Shown one piece after another: positions 41,919 to 50,559 of a stretch of DNA of 64,000 nucleotides. Within the stretch, counting starts at the first letter, position 1. Each line of letters starts with the position of its first letter. The stretch covers positions 930,001 to 994,000 of the forward strand of contig NZ_JAQSLN010000003.1 in NCBI RefSeq assembly GCF_028649655.1, read 5' to 3'. The notes under the pieces were generated by a model, which was not told the DNA's origin, made no database searches, and saw nothing but the letters and a program-made list of their open reading frames with translations. Both the position numbers and the translations under genes were made by a program. The stretch comes from Halobacteriovorax sp. GB3 (GTDB lineage Bacteria; Bdellovibrionota; Bacteriovoracia; Bacteriovoracales; Bacteriovoracaceae).

Positions 41919-41947
41919 AAAATAAAGGAGGGCGGGCGATTCGTCAA
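41919..41947 (-). promoter_or_regulatory. Promoter of tRNA-Phe
   Basis: Minus strand -35 TTGACG (41947-41942) and -10 TATTTT (41924-41919) with a 17-base GC-rich spacer, about 25 bases before the tRNA 5' end. Confidence 0.55.
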
Positions 41948-41992
41948 ACTATTTCTTCGCCTTTTTTTAACTTTTTTAGTAAGTTATGCGTT

Positions 41993-42799
41993 ATGACTGT
42001 AAAACTTATCAAGACACAATTAAATTACTTTGACCAAAAGATTAATGCCCTCGCCTTCCTGCCTGATCCAAGTGTGGAAATCAAAAAAGGAATGGCCGTG
42101 TTCACTCATGGTTACACGTCGCACAAGGCAAGTATTCTCAACTGGCCTACTCGCCTCGTCGAAGAAGGGATGCCGGCGCTAATCTTTGATCTTCCTGGAC
42201 ACTATCTTGGTGGATTCAGTGAAGTTGATAGTTTTGATACTTTTAAAACAGAAACACCAAAACTATTTCTTCAAGGCCTTGAGGTTTTAAAGCAGCTCTT
42301 TATTGAAAACTTCCCTCTCAATGAACATTTTCTTGATGACCCTGAGATGAGCTATATTTTTGGCGGGCACTCTCTTGGTGCCATGATGAGTTTATATGCC
42401 ATTGACCTTGAGCAGGCCAAGGCCATAAAAGCCAGCTCAATTTGTGTAGGACTTGGACTTCCTCCAGAAGGAGTCACTCATATTTTTGATACGCCATTCT
42501 ACAAATCAACGCTCGTTATTCGCGGTCAACTTGTAAGCCCAAATCTCGATCCTAAGAAGGTCTTTCCTTGGATTAAGGAAGCAAAAGAGAAGATGACAAT
42601 CTCTGGTCACAAGGTTCACTTTATTACAGGAAAAGACGATCTCGTTGTTGGAGAAGATGGAACGGAGAGAATGGCAAAAATTCTTTCAGATCATGGCAAT
42701 GAAGTTAGCGTGGAAAAACCAACAAAGCTACCTCATCACCAACCGGAATTAGCGGCCGGACAAGTGAAAAAATATTTAAAGAAACAAGGTATTCTATAA
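41993..42799 (+). CDS. Alpha/beta hydrolase
   Basis: A 268-residue cytoplasmic protein of the alpha/beta-hydrolase fold: oxyanion region FTHGYTSHK, nucleophile Ser in the GGHSLGAM elbow, acid in TGKDDLVVG and the His of LPHHQPE. The lid is small, as in serine esterases. Substrate unknown. ATG 41993 begins the conserved part; the frame extends to 41906 through tRNA promoter sequence, which makes an earlier start unlikely. Confidence 0.85.
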   Translation: MTVKLIKTQLNYFDQKINALAFLPDPSVEIKKGMAVFTHGYTSHKASILNWPTRLVEEGMPALIFDLPGHYLGGFSEVDSFDTFKTETPKLFLQGLEVLKQLFIENFPLNEHFLDDPEMSYIFGGHSLGAMMSLYAIDLEQAKAIKASSICVGLGLPPEGVTHIFDTPFYKSTLVIRGQLVSPNLDPKKVFPWIKEAKEKMTISGHKVHFITGKDDLVVGEDGTERMAKILSDHGNEVSVEKPTKLPHHQPELAAGQVKKYLKKQGIL

Positions 42800-42805
42800 G
42801 ACAAT

Positions 42806-42836
42806 AAAAGGGGCCTAGTCCCCTTTTTCTTTTTTC
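42806..42836. terminator. Shared hairpin terminator of the hydrolase gene and queG
   Basis: AAAAGGGG/CCCCTTTT with a six-base loop and T-rich tail on the plus strand. It follows the alpha/beta hydrolase stop by seven bases and overlaps the last codons of the convergent queG. Confidence 0.85.
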
Positions 42837-43855
42837 CAAAAGCGCAGGTTTTTAAGCATCCCAACCCTTCCCGTTCGATCGATGGGAGTCCCTCTTAGAG
42901 ATTTTTGATACTGGCGGTTTGAACTCTCTTCTAAAGAACTCATGAGAGTGTCTAATTTAGGTTTTAAAAAGCGCTCAATCAAACTTTGGTTCATCTCACT
43001 ATGAAATTCTTTTTTTACTTTCTCACTGACCGTATGAAGCTTTCTAAAGTAGCGCTTATTCCATGGGCAAACATCTTGGCAGATATCACAGCCATAAATT
43101 TCACCGCTGGCCTTCTCCATTCCAATAGGTGCAGGGCCCGTGTCTTTGAATAATTCAATTGTATAAGTTGAAATACATTTTTCTGTAATAAGGGAGCGGC
43201 TTGCTAGTTCGATGGCATCGGTTGGGCAAGCATCAATACAACGAGTGCACTGGCCACAGTGATCAGTTTCAAGAGGACGAGTTTCAAAGTGCTCAGTAAT
43301 ATCCTTATTAATTAAAAGAGAGCCGATCATCACAAAGCTTCCCTCTTTTTTATTAATCATCATGGAGTTTTTTCCAAACCATCCAAGTCCCGATCTCAAA
43401 GCGAGGTCTCTCTCTAGAACTGGTTGAATATCAAGTGAGAGCTCCACTTCTAAAGAAGCGTCGAGGGCCAAAAGTTCGTCTTTGATTTTTAGCAAGCGAT
43501 CTTTGACTTCATAGTGATAGTCATAGCCGCCAAACCCATGCACATAGCCCGCAATTTTTAGACCGTTGCTCTCTTCACTTTTATAAAAATCATTGAGAAG
43601 CTTCTTCGCCTCGGCGTAAGAAAAAAGAAAGACCACGGCCGATTTAAATTTTGGGAAATAGTGGCGAAGGTCTTGTCTTTTTTGCTGTCTATCGCCTTCA
43701 AGATAGCCAAGTGGGCCATGCTTTCCAGCACGAACCCACTCGTTATAATAGTCTAATGTTTTTGGAATTGGATCGCTCGTTACACCAAAGTCGGCAATCC
43801 CATACTCTTTGAGATGATCGATATTGAGGATGGATGTAAGAGCATTTTTATTCAT
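42815..43855 (-). CDS. queG: Epoxyqueuosine reductase
   Basis: A 346-residue enzyme that reduces epoxyqueuosine to queuosine in tRNA, the last step of the pathway; it needs cobalamin and two [4Fe-4S] clusters. QPVLERDLALRSGLGWFGKNSMMIN is the QueG signature for the cobalamin-binding part, and two ferredoxin motifs follow: CGQCTRCIDACPTDAI and CISTY...YGCDICQDVCPWN. queC is also in this window (59196), but not adjacent. The start ATG begins the conserved protein. Confidence 0.96.
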   Translation of the reverse strand: MNKNALTSILNIDHLKEYGIADFGVTSDPIPKTLDYYNEWVRAGKHGPLGYLEGDRQQKRQDLRHYFPKFKSAVVFLFSYAEAKKLLNDFYKSEESNGLKIAGYVHGFGGYDYHYEVKDRLLKIKDELLALDASLEVELSLDIQPVLERDLALRSGLGWFGKNSMMINKKEGSFVMIGSLLINKDITEHFETRPLETDHCGQCTRCIDACPTDAIELASRSLITEKCISTYTIELFKDTGPAPIGMEKASGEIYGCDICQDVCPWNKRYFRKLHTVSEKVKKEFHSEMNQSLIERFLKPKLDTLMSSLEESSNRQYQKSLRGTPIDRTGRVGMLKNLRFWKKEKGD

Positions 43856-43864
43856 GCAAGAGTC

Positions 43865-45544
43865 TTACTCGAATTTTGGAATGATTTCAATGGCCCCTGT
43901 AGGACAGACGCGAATACATTCCATATCCATCGTACATTTCGATACATTCTCTTTAACAAGCTTTACTTCTTTTGTTTTCTCATCAGCTTCCCAAATGTCG
44001 TGTGGACAGATTGAGACGCAATTTTGGCAAATGGCGCAGACATCGAGATCGTGAAGAATTCTCTTTTTCTCATCACTACCTTCCTCAAGTCCTTCAGATG
44101 ATCCAGGAACTTTATCCCCATCTTTAATCACTTCAACTTGAACAGAGTTTGAAAGTCCATTTCTAAAATACTTTCCATCCCCTCTTGTAATGACAACTTT
44201 ATCTCCATTAAAGAGCTTGATTCGCCCTTTAATATATTTAAGGACATCAAGTTGCTTCTCATCATCTTCCATGGCATCGTCTTCAATAATAAGTGGGTAA
44301 ACTCCCCAATAAAGACAGAGACGACGTCCCGTTTTATAAGAGTTTGTCACACCAGCAACTGGTGTGAATGGTCTGTGCATAGAAATTTTCAGACAAGAAT
44401 TACCACCTTCAGTGAGAGCGATAATTCTCTTTGCTTCTACTTTTTCAGCAATCATCGAAGCGGCAACCATCAGAGATGAGTTCACACTTTTAAGATTTAA
44501 GTGACGAAGAAAAGGTCTCTCTTTTGGAGTTTTCTCCGCTTCAATAATAATGTCGGCCATCATTTTTACCGTCTCTACAGGATAGAGTCCTGAAGCTGTT
44601 TCACCAGAGAGCATAACGGCATCGGTTCCATCCCAAATAGCGTTAGCAACATCAGAGGCCTCTGCACGAGTTGGTGTTGGCGAGTCTGTCATACTCTCAA
44701 GCATTTGAGTGGCCGTAATAACAGGAATCTTTGCTTCGTTACACTTCGTGATAATTAATTTTTGTAACGATGGAACTAAATGGTTTCCGACTTCAACACC
44801 CATATCTCCACGAGCCACCATAATGGCATCTGTTACCTTAATGATTTCATCGAGATTATCAATGGCCTGTGGCTTTTCGATTTTTGAAATAATTGGAATA
44901 TTTACTTTTAACGAATGAAGAAGTGTTTTTACTTGCTGAACATCTTCTTGTCTTCTAACAAAAGAAAGGGCAACAAAGTCGATGTCGTGCTTAAGAGCAA
45001 ACATGAGATCTTCTCTATCTTTTTCTGTGAATGCAGGCGCTGAAACATCACAATCAGGAAGGTTAATTCCTTTATTTGATTTTAACTCCCCACCTACGAG
45101 TACTTCGATTTTATATACATCGCGATCACGTTCAATGGCCTTAGCAACGAGCTTTCCATCGTCAAAAAGAATTCTTGCACCATCGTGACAATCGTCAACG
45201 AGCTTGTCATAAATTGTTGGGATGTAGCAATCTTTATACTCTGGATAATCTTCTTTGTGCTTTGTCTGACCAATAACCCATATCTGACCGTTTTCGAGCT
45301 TTAAGTTCTCAGGTAATTTATCTGTTCTAATCTTTGGACCTTGAAGGTCTGCAAGAATAGCAACTTCTCTATTGATTTCTCTTGAGGCCTTTCGAATATT
45401 GGCAATGAGCTCAGCATGATTTTCATGTGTTCCGTGTGACATATTAACACGACAAACATTTAAACCTGATAAGATAAGCTCTTTGATTTTTTCGACAGTA
45501 TTAGATGACGGCCCAAGGGTCGCAACGATTTTTGCTTTACGCAT
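43865..45544 (-). CDS. pyk: Pyruvate kinase with C-terminal two-cluster ferredoxin domain
   Basis: A 559-residue protein. Residues 1-470 are a complete pyruvate kinase: start KAKIVATLGPSS, the SKIEKPQAI active-site Lys, MVARGDMGVE, TATQMLESM, LSGETASGLYPVE and KVVITRGDG. The added C-terminus (about 501-559) is a ferredoxin: first cluster C503-x2-C506-x2-C509-x3-C513-P, second C537-x2-D540-x2-C543-x3-C547-P. The Asp in place of the second Cys is known in some ferredoxins and can give a convertible 3Fe/4Fe cluster. Such a fusion is unusual and may link glycolytic flux to redox state. ATG 45544 has GGAGGATATTT upstream. Confidence 0.94.
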   Translation of the reverse strand: MRKAKIVATLGPSSNTVEKIKELILSGLNVCRVNMSHGTHENHAELIANIRKASREINREVAILADLQGPKIRTDKLPENLKLENGQIWVIGQTKHKEDYPEYKDCYIPTIYDKLVDDCHDGARILFDDGKLVAKAIERDRDVYKIEVLVGGELKSNKGINLPDCDVSAPAFTEKDREDLMFALKHDIDFVALSFVRRQEDVQQVKTLLHSLKVNIPIISKIEKPQAIDNLDEIIKVTDAIMVARGDMGVEVGNHLVPSLQKLIITKCNEAKIPVITATQMLESMTDSPTPTRAEASDVANAIWDGTDAVMLSGETASGLYPVETVKMMADIIIEAEKTPKERPFLRHLNLKSVNSSLMVAASMIAEKVEAKRIIALTEGGNSCLKISMHRPFTPVAGVTNSYKTGRRLCLYWGVYPLIIEDDAMEDDEKQLDVLKYIKGRIKLFNGDKVVITRGDGKYFRNGLSNSVQVEVIKDGDKVPGSSEGLEEGSDEKKRILHDLDVCAICQNCVSICPHDIWEADEKTKEVKLVKENVSKCTMDMECIRVCPTGAIEIIPKFE

Positions 45545-45609
45545 AAATATCCTCCATAGATTCAACTAAAAGGATATCATTAAACGATCAAGCTTTGTAG
45601 CGAGAAAGC

Positions 45610-47559
45610 CTAGGCCTTTTGAAAATTTGACTTATATTCGTTATTTCTTTCATCAAGAACTTGAGCATGAGCTTCTTTAAGCTCATCGATTCTCGATTCG
45701 AATTGACTTTTCATCGTCGCCTTTTCAATTTCATTCAATTGATAAAGCTTGTCATAATTTGCTTGAGACTCTTTGAGCTTCATGTCCATTTTGGATTTCA
45801 TCTCATCTCTTTCACGATTGAGAAGTGTCTCATATTTTTCAACAAGTTGTGTAACTTGCTTCTCAGCATAATCTTTTGCATCACTTAGTCTTTTTTCATA
45901 GAGATGCTTCATTTCAATCTTCTCTTTTTCAAATTCACGAACTTTAGAATCAAGAGCATTTCTTCCGTCCATTCTCTCTTGTTCTCTTTGTTGCTCTGCA
46001 AGAGTTTTAAGACGATCAATTTCTTCATGTGCTTTCTTACGAAGAACAGTGAGCTTCTTTTCATATTGCTCTACGATCTGTGAATTCTTATTTTGTAATT
46101 GCTCATTTCTTTCCATGAGGCTTTCTTCTTTGAGTGAAAGTTCTCTCTTTCCCTCTTCTCGAAGCTGACTCATTTCAAGAGCATGATTTCTCTTTGTCGT
46201 TTCGATAAATTCAGAAGACTCTTTTGAATGCTGTGCTTGTAGCTTATTGAAAGCTTCACTATTTTTTTCATTAATTTCATTAACGACGTTTCCAAAATAC
46301 TCTCTTTCACGTCCAAGAGTTTTTTTGAATTGATTACGAGAGCGAATGGTTTGTTCCTCGTTTTCAGCACGCGTTTTCAAAATCTCTTTCTTATAATCGT
46401 TGATGGCCTTTTCACTTTTCTCATTGGCCTCACTTAAAGTTGTCACTTTAAACTCACCAAATTCTTTTTTAAGATCCGCAACTTGCTTTCCATGCTTTTC
46501 AGATTGAGCACGGCTCGACTCTTGAAAGGCCTCGGCCATTCTTTCTTTATCAACTTGAGTTTTAAAGCTATTCTCATCCATCGTATCGTAGATATTTTTA
46601 ATACGATCTTCATAGCCATCACGCATGTTATTGATTTGGTGGTTAAAATGATCTTCTTTTCCACCACCACTAACTTTTGCCGTCATCTCTTTTCTTTGTT
46701 GATTGAGCTGCTTAGCATGCGCCTTTTCAAGACGCTCAAAATTAGCGGCATTCTCTCTTACTTCAGAGCGACGTAATTTTTTATTTCTCTCTCCGACATT
46801 TTCAGTTAATCGCTGAAAATTCTTTTGAAGAGCTTGGTTTTCGTTATTTTTTAATCTTCTAATATTATCTGTTTGTCTCGATTGGTACTCTTTTAATTGT
46901 GCCATTTCGCTTTCTTGAGACTCTCGAAGATTTTGAATATCTTTTTGATGCTGATTATTAACCTTTGTTTGTCTCACAGAACCATCTTTAACGAGTTCTC
47001 TAATCTCTGAATTAGCATTACTAATGAGCCTTCTCTTTTCAGCGGCCTGCTCACCTTGAAACTGAGAAAATTTACGATCTGTTTCGCGATCGAGAGTTTT
47101 AAAGCTATCGTTATATCCAGACTCAAGACGATTAAGACGGTCGTCATAATTTTCTCTCGCTGAATCCATTTTAACGTTATAGAACTTCTCTTTTTCCTTA
47201 CTCGTCTTAGAGTAATTATCTCTAAGCTCGCTAAGCCTTGAATCAAAGTTTTCTTTAATTGTTTGACGATCTTTCTCAAAATCATCTCTTTGAGTCATCA
47301 GACCTTCTCTAAAGGCCTTCGCTCTTTGATTAATCGCCTCTTTTGTTTGCTTAGAATAAAGACGGTTATTTTCCTCGTTTTGCTCTTCTAAACGAGTTTT
47401 CGATTCTTCGTAATTATTTAATTGTTTCTTTCTTTGAGTCTCGTGAGTTTTCTCGAGATCTTTTAGATCTTTTTTATAGGAATCACGCAGTTTTTCTGCT
47501 GTTTCAGCATAGTTCTTCTTTGTTTGCGCTAATCTTTGAGAGTAATCTGATATATCCAT
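45610..47559 (-). CDS. Long coiled-coil protein, unknown function
   Basis: A 649-residue protein made almost wholly of Lys/Glu/Arg/Gln-rich heptads, with few prolines and no signal peptide or membrane segment. Cytoplasmic, probably an elongated dimer or scaffold. No domain recognised. It lies 65 bases upstream of the pyruvate kinase gene on the same strand. The ATG at 47559 has GAGGAC upstream and is preferred over a start four codons earlier. Confidence 0.85.
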   Translation of the reverse strand: MDISDYSQRLAQTKKNYAETAEKLRDSYKKDLKDLEKTHETQRKKQLNNYEESKTRLEEQNEENNRLYSKQTKEAINQRAKAFREGLMTQRDDFEKDRQTIKENFDSRLSELRDNYSKTSKEKEKFYNVKMDSARENYDDRLNRLESGYNDSFKTLDRETDRKFSQFQGEQAAEKRRLISNANSEIRELVKDGSVRQTKVNNQHQKDIQNLRESQESEMAQLKEYQSRQTDNIRRLKNNENQALQKNFQRLTENVGERNKKLRRSEVRENAANFERLEKAHAKQLNQQRKEMTAKVSGGGKEDHFNHQINNMRDGYEDRIKNIYDTMDENSFKTQVDKERMAEAFQESSRAQSEKHGKQVADLKKEFGEFKVTTLSEANEKSEKAINDYKKEILKTRAENEEQTIRSRNQFKKTLGREREYFGNVVNEINEKNSEAFNKLQAQHSKESSEFIETTKRNHALEMSQLREEGKRELSLKEESLMERNEQLQNKNSQIVEQYEKKLTVLRKKAHEEIDRLKTLAEQQREQERMDGRNALDSKVREFEKEKIEMKHLYEKRLSDAKDYAEKQVTQLVEKYETLLNRERDEMKSKMDMKLKESQANYDKLYQLNEIEKATMKSQFESRIDELKEAHAQVLDERNNEYKSNFQKA

Positions 47560-47616
47560 AATAGTCCTCATTCCTTCCTAGAATGACTTATATATTCTAC
47601 CATGTTACCAGAAACT

Positions 47617-47645
47617 AAAAAGGCCTGGAAGTAATTTTCCAGGCC
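47617..47645 (-). terminator. Hairpin terminator after the DsbA-like gene
   Basis: Nine-pair stem GGCCTGGAA/TTCCAGGCC with six-base loop and T run on the minus strand, between the DsbA-like stop and the coiled-coil start. Confidence 0.85.
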
Positions 47646-47669
47646 CTTTCATATAAAAAGAAAATTCAA

Positions 47670-48722
47670 TTACATAGAAAGTTCTTGATCAATTTCCTCG
47701 GAAAAAACTTCCAGTGGTTGAGCACCACTAATCATCTTTCCATTGATAAAGAATGTAGGAGTTGATTGAACACCGGCCTTTTGCCCTTCGGCCTTATCGG
47801 CCTCTACTTTTGATAGAAATTTATTACTTGATAAACAAGCTTCGAATTTTTTCATATCAAGACCAAGAGTCTTTGCTTTAGCAACGAGTCCTTCATTTGT
47901 GAGGTTTTGTTGATCAGCAAACATCATATCGTGAAGCTTCCAAAATTTTTCTGGTGATTGCTCATTTGCACAAAGACCAGCAACAGCGGCCGTCTTGGCA
48001 TTCTTATGAAAAGGAAGTGGAAAGTTTTTAAAAGCAATTTTTACTTTATTCCCATATTTCTTTTTAATCTCATCCATTACCTTTGCACCCTTTTGACAGA
48101 ATGGGCACTGGAAATCAGAGAATTCAACAATCGTAACTTTAGCATCGGCCTTTCCAACAAATGGAGCGTCTCCAACTTTCACATCAAATACTGGTCTCGT
48201 TGGCTTATTAAGATAAATTTCAACAGGCATATTGGCCGTCTTCTTATTGAACCAATCTTCAATGGCCGTTTTCTCTTTTTCGGCCATAAGAAATTTTGTG
48301 ATTCTTCCCGTCATTTCCGGATTGATATATTGATCAGGAATTTGTCTTTGCTTAATGAAGGCCTTAATTTCTTCTTCACTAACTTTAACAGTTCCAGCAA
48401 TGTGCTTTTTTAGGTATTCATCGTTTGTCATACCTTTTTTATTAGGGTCTTTTTGCATCATTTGATCAATGAGCCATCCCTTAAGCTTAGCCATTTTAAG
48501 GTCGTAAACTTTCTTTTCTGCTTCATAGATTTCGTTTTCAGCACCTTTAAGTACTTCTTCCATCGTAATATTTTTTCCATCAAATTTAGCAACAACACCT
48601 TTTGATGGAGCAGGTTTAAAAATAAAGTTTGGCCCTGACTTAACTTCCTTAGTGCAAGAAAGAAAAACAAGTCCAGCAAGAGCTGTTAAACCAAATAGAC
48701 TCGTCATTTTTGACTTTTTCAT
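47670..48722 (-). CDS. DsbA/thioredoxin-fold lipoprotein with extra N-terminal domain
   Basis: A 350-residue product with lipobox LVFLSC (Cys23). Residues about 40-165 form a helical domain resembling the N-terminus of SurA-like or PPIase-type proteins (ITMEEVLKGAENEIYEAEKK). Residues about 185-350 are a DsbA-type thioredoxin domain with active site C206-PF-C209 (EFSDFQCPFCQKG) and cis-Pro region QSTPTFFING. It likely oxidises or isomerises disulfides in the periplasm, anchored at a membrane. A hairpin terminator follows. Confidence 0.9.
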   Translation of the reverse strand: MKKSKMTSLFGLTALAGLVFLSCTKEVKSGPNFIFKPAPSKGVVAKFDGKNITMEEVLKGAENEIYEAEKKVYDLKMAKLKGWLIDQMMQKDPNKKGMTNDEYLKKHIAGTVKVSEEEIKAFIKQRQIPDQYINPEMTGRITKFLMAEKEKTAIEDWFNKKTANMPVEIYLNKPTRPVFDVKVGDAPFVGKADAKVTIVEFSDFQCPFCQKGAKVMDEIKKKYGNKVKIAFKNFPLPFHKNAKTAAVAGLCANEQSPEKFWKLHDMMFADQQNLTNEGLVAKAKTLGLDMKKFEACLSSNKFLSKVEADKAEGQKAGVQSTPTFFINGKMISGAQPLEVFSEEIDQELSM

Positions 48723-48777
48723 TGAAAAGTTCTCCTTTAGATAAATTCTAGGTCTTCAAAATGATAACTCAAAAAAA

Positions 48778-50559
48778 TTAATAATGCGATAATTCTGATA
48801 TAAACTGCCTATAAACATCATTCGATTGATTGAGTTCTTGATGAGTTCCCTCTGCTATCAATAGACCTTGATCCATAACAAGAATTCTATTGGATTCAAT
48901 AATCGTCTCAATTCTATGAGCAACAATGAAAGTTAAAGAGTTCTCTTGAATGAGAAGGACAACTTTTCTAAGAGCAAGTTCTAGATCACCATCGAGTCCT
49001 GAAGAAACCTCATCGAAAAGAACAATTGGTTTTTTTAAGTAACATGAACGAATTGCAGCGATTAGTTGCTTTTGACCCATTGAAAGATCTTTTGGTCTTA
49101 TGACAGTTTCTGGTCCAATTCCCCAGTGAGAAATGTAGGGAATCGATTCTTTGATCCAATCCCAAAACTTAGTAAATTCCTCACTCGGACTGCCTTCTCT
49201 CATAGAGATATTGAAGAAAACGCTCTCTGTAAAAATATGAGAGTCTTGAGAGACGATTCCAACCTGTTCTCTATATCGAGTAACATCGTCTATCGAATCG
49301 CCAGGAAATTTGATTTCAACTCCCGACTGGCAACTCAACAGAAGGTTGGCCTGTCCAGGAATGATATTGGCAGCAAGAATATTTAAAAGCGTTGATTTAC
49401 CAGAACCAGAGAGACCTACGATTCCAATCAACTCTCCACGAGAGGCCTTAAAGTGAATATCCTTTAGGGCAAATGGCGTTGAATCTTTTGAGCGAAGTGG
49501 ATATTGATAGCGATCGATATCGACACTGAAAGAACAAAGATTAGCTTTCTCTCCATTAGATTCGAGTGGAGATGAGTGGCCATCATCTAGGTCATTTAAA
49601 AATTCACTCATTCGCATCATTCCTGAGGCCGCTCTCTGAACATTGGCAATCTTTGAAGCAATATCTTTAACAGGCCCAATGGAGCGTTGAATGAGATCGA
49701 CAATAGCAAAGACAATTGCCGCTTCCGCTATCTTTGAGTAAGGAAAAATGAAAACAACTAAGGCCAAAAGCATTGGATAGAGAGACTCTGCTACAGAGTA
49801 GTAAGAAGCATCCCAAATATTTGCTTTTAACTGCTTAAAAAGAAAGTCATCAAAAACTCTCTCCCCTTTTTTACTGGCATAGTTTTCGTGGCGAGTGAAA
49901 TAAGACTCTTGTAAACCACCAACAAGGTTGGCCACTGTTTTAGATAGATTCCCGCGAGCTTGTCTAACACTAAGAAAAACTGATCGCATGTACTTACTTC
50001 CATAGATTAAAATCACAGAGGCAACGACTTCGGAAATAGCAAGGAAACTTCCACTATAGAGGTTTAAACTAATAAAACTAACAAGACATGAAAGAACAAA
50101 GAATAAATCAATGAAGATTCCAAACGTTCCCGATGTGATGAGTTCACGCAGAGATTCTGTATCGTTCATAATTCTTGCAAGCACTTCCCCTTGAGGATAA
50201 CGTTCGGCCTGCGTTTTATCTTCAGTTTGAATATCGTAATTTAAAAGCCACTTCTGGTAACACTTAGTACGCGTTTCCTGAACAAGCTCTCTAACATACT
50301 TATTAACAAATAATTGATAAAGAGATCGGTTCAAGTACACACCGATAAAAAGAAATAAAAGAAGTTCAATCGAATTATAATATTCGCTTGTATCTCCATA
50401 GGTACGTGAAAGCTCGGCCATGAGTCTTGGCACCAAGGCCCCAAGGGCCGACGAACCTAACAGACAAACGAGAATGACACTAAAGTATTTCTTTCCTCCT
50501 TCGAAGAAGAAAAACTCAGACCATCTGATTTTCGAAATATTCAAGGACTTTTCCTGCAT
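48778..50559 (-). CDS. ABC exporter half-transporter with catalytic Glu (consensus subunit)
   Basis: A 593-residue protein with six predicted membrane helices in residues 22-300 and a nucleotide-binding domain from about 350: Walker A GLSGSGKST (382-390), Walker B ending D516-E517 in VLFDEVSSG, and signature LSMGQ (492-496), which departs from LSGGQ. It overlaps the next gene by 44 bases. Together they form a heterodimeric exporter in which the site using this protein's Walker B and its partner's LSGGQ is catalytic. Confidence 0.9.
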   Translation of the reverse strand: MQEKSLNISKIRWSEFFFFEGGKKYFSVILVCLLGSSALGALVPRLMAELSRTYGDTSEYYNSIELLLFLFIGVYLNRSLYQLFVNKYVRELVQETRTKCYQKWLLNYDIQTEDKTQAERYPQGEVLARIMNDTESLRELITSGTFGIFIDLFFVLSCLVSFISLNLYSGSFLAISEVVASVILIYGSKYMRSVFLSVRQARGNLSKTVANLVGGLQESYFTRHENYASKKGERVFDDFLFKQLKANIWDASYYSVAESLYPMLLALVVFIFPYSKIAEAAIVFAIVDLIQRSIGPVKDIASKIANVQRAASGMMRMSEFLNDLDDGHSSPLESNGEKANLCSFSVDIDRYQYPLRSKDSTPFALKDIHFKASRGELIGIVGLSGSGKSTLLNILAANIIPGQANLLLSCQSGVEIKFPGDSIDDVTRYREQVGIVSQDSHIFTESVFFNISMREGSPSEEFTKFWDWIKESIPYISHWGIGPETVIRPKDLSMGQKQLIAAIRSCYLKKPIVLFDEVSSGLDGDLELALRKVVLLIQENSLTFIVAHRIETIIESNRILVMDQGLLIAEGTHQELNQSNDVYRQFISELSHY

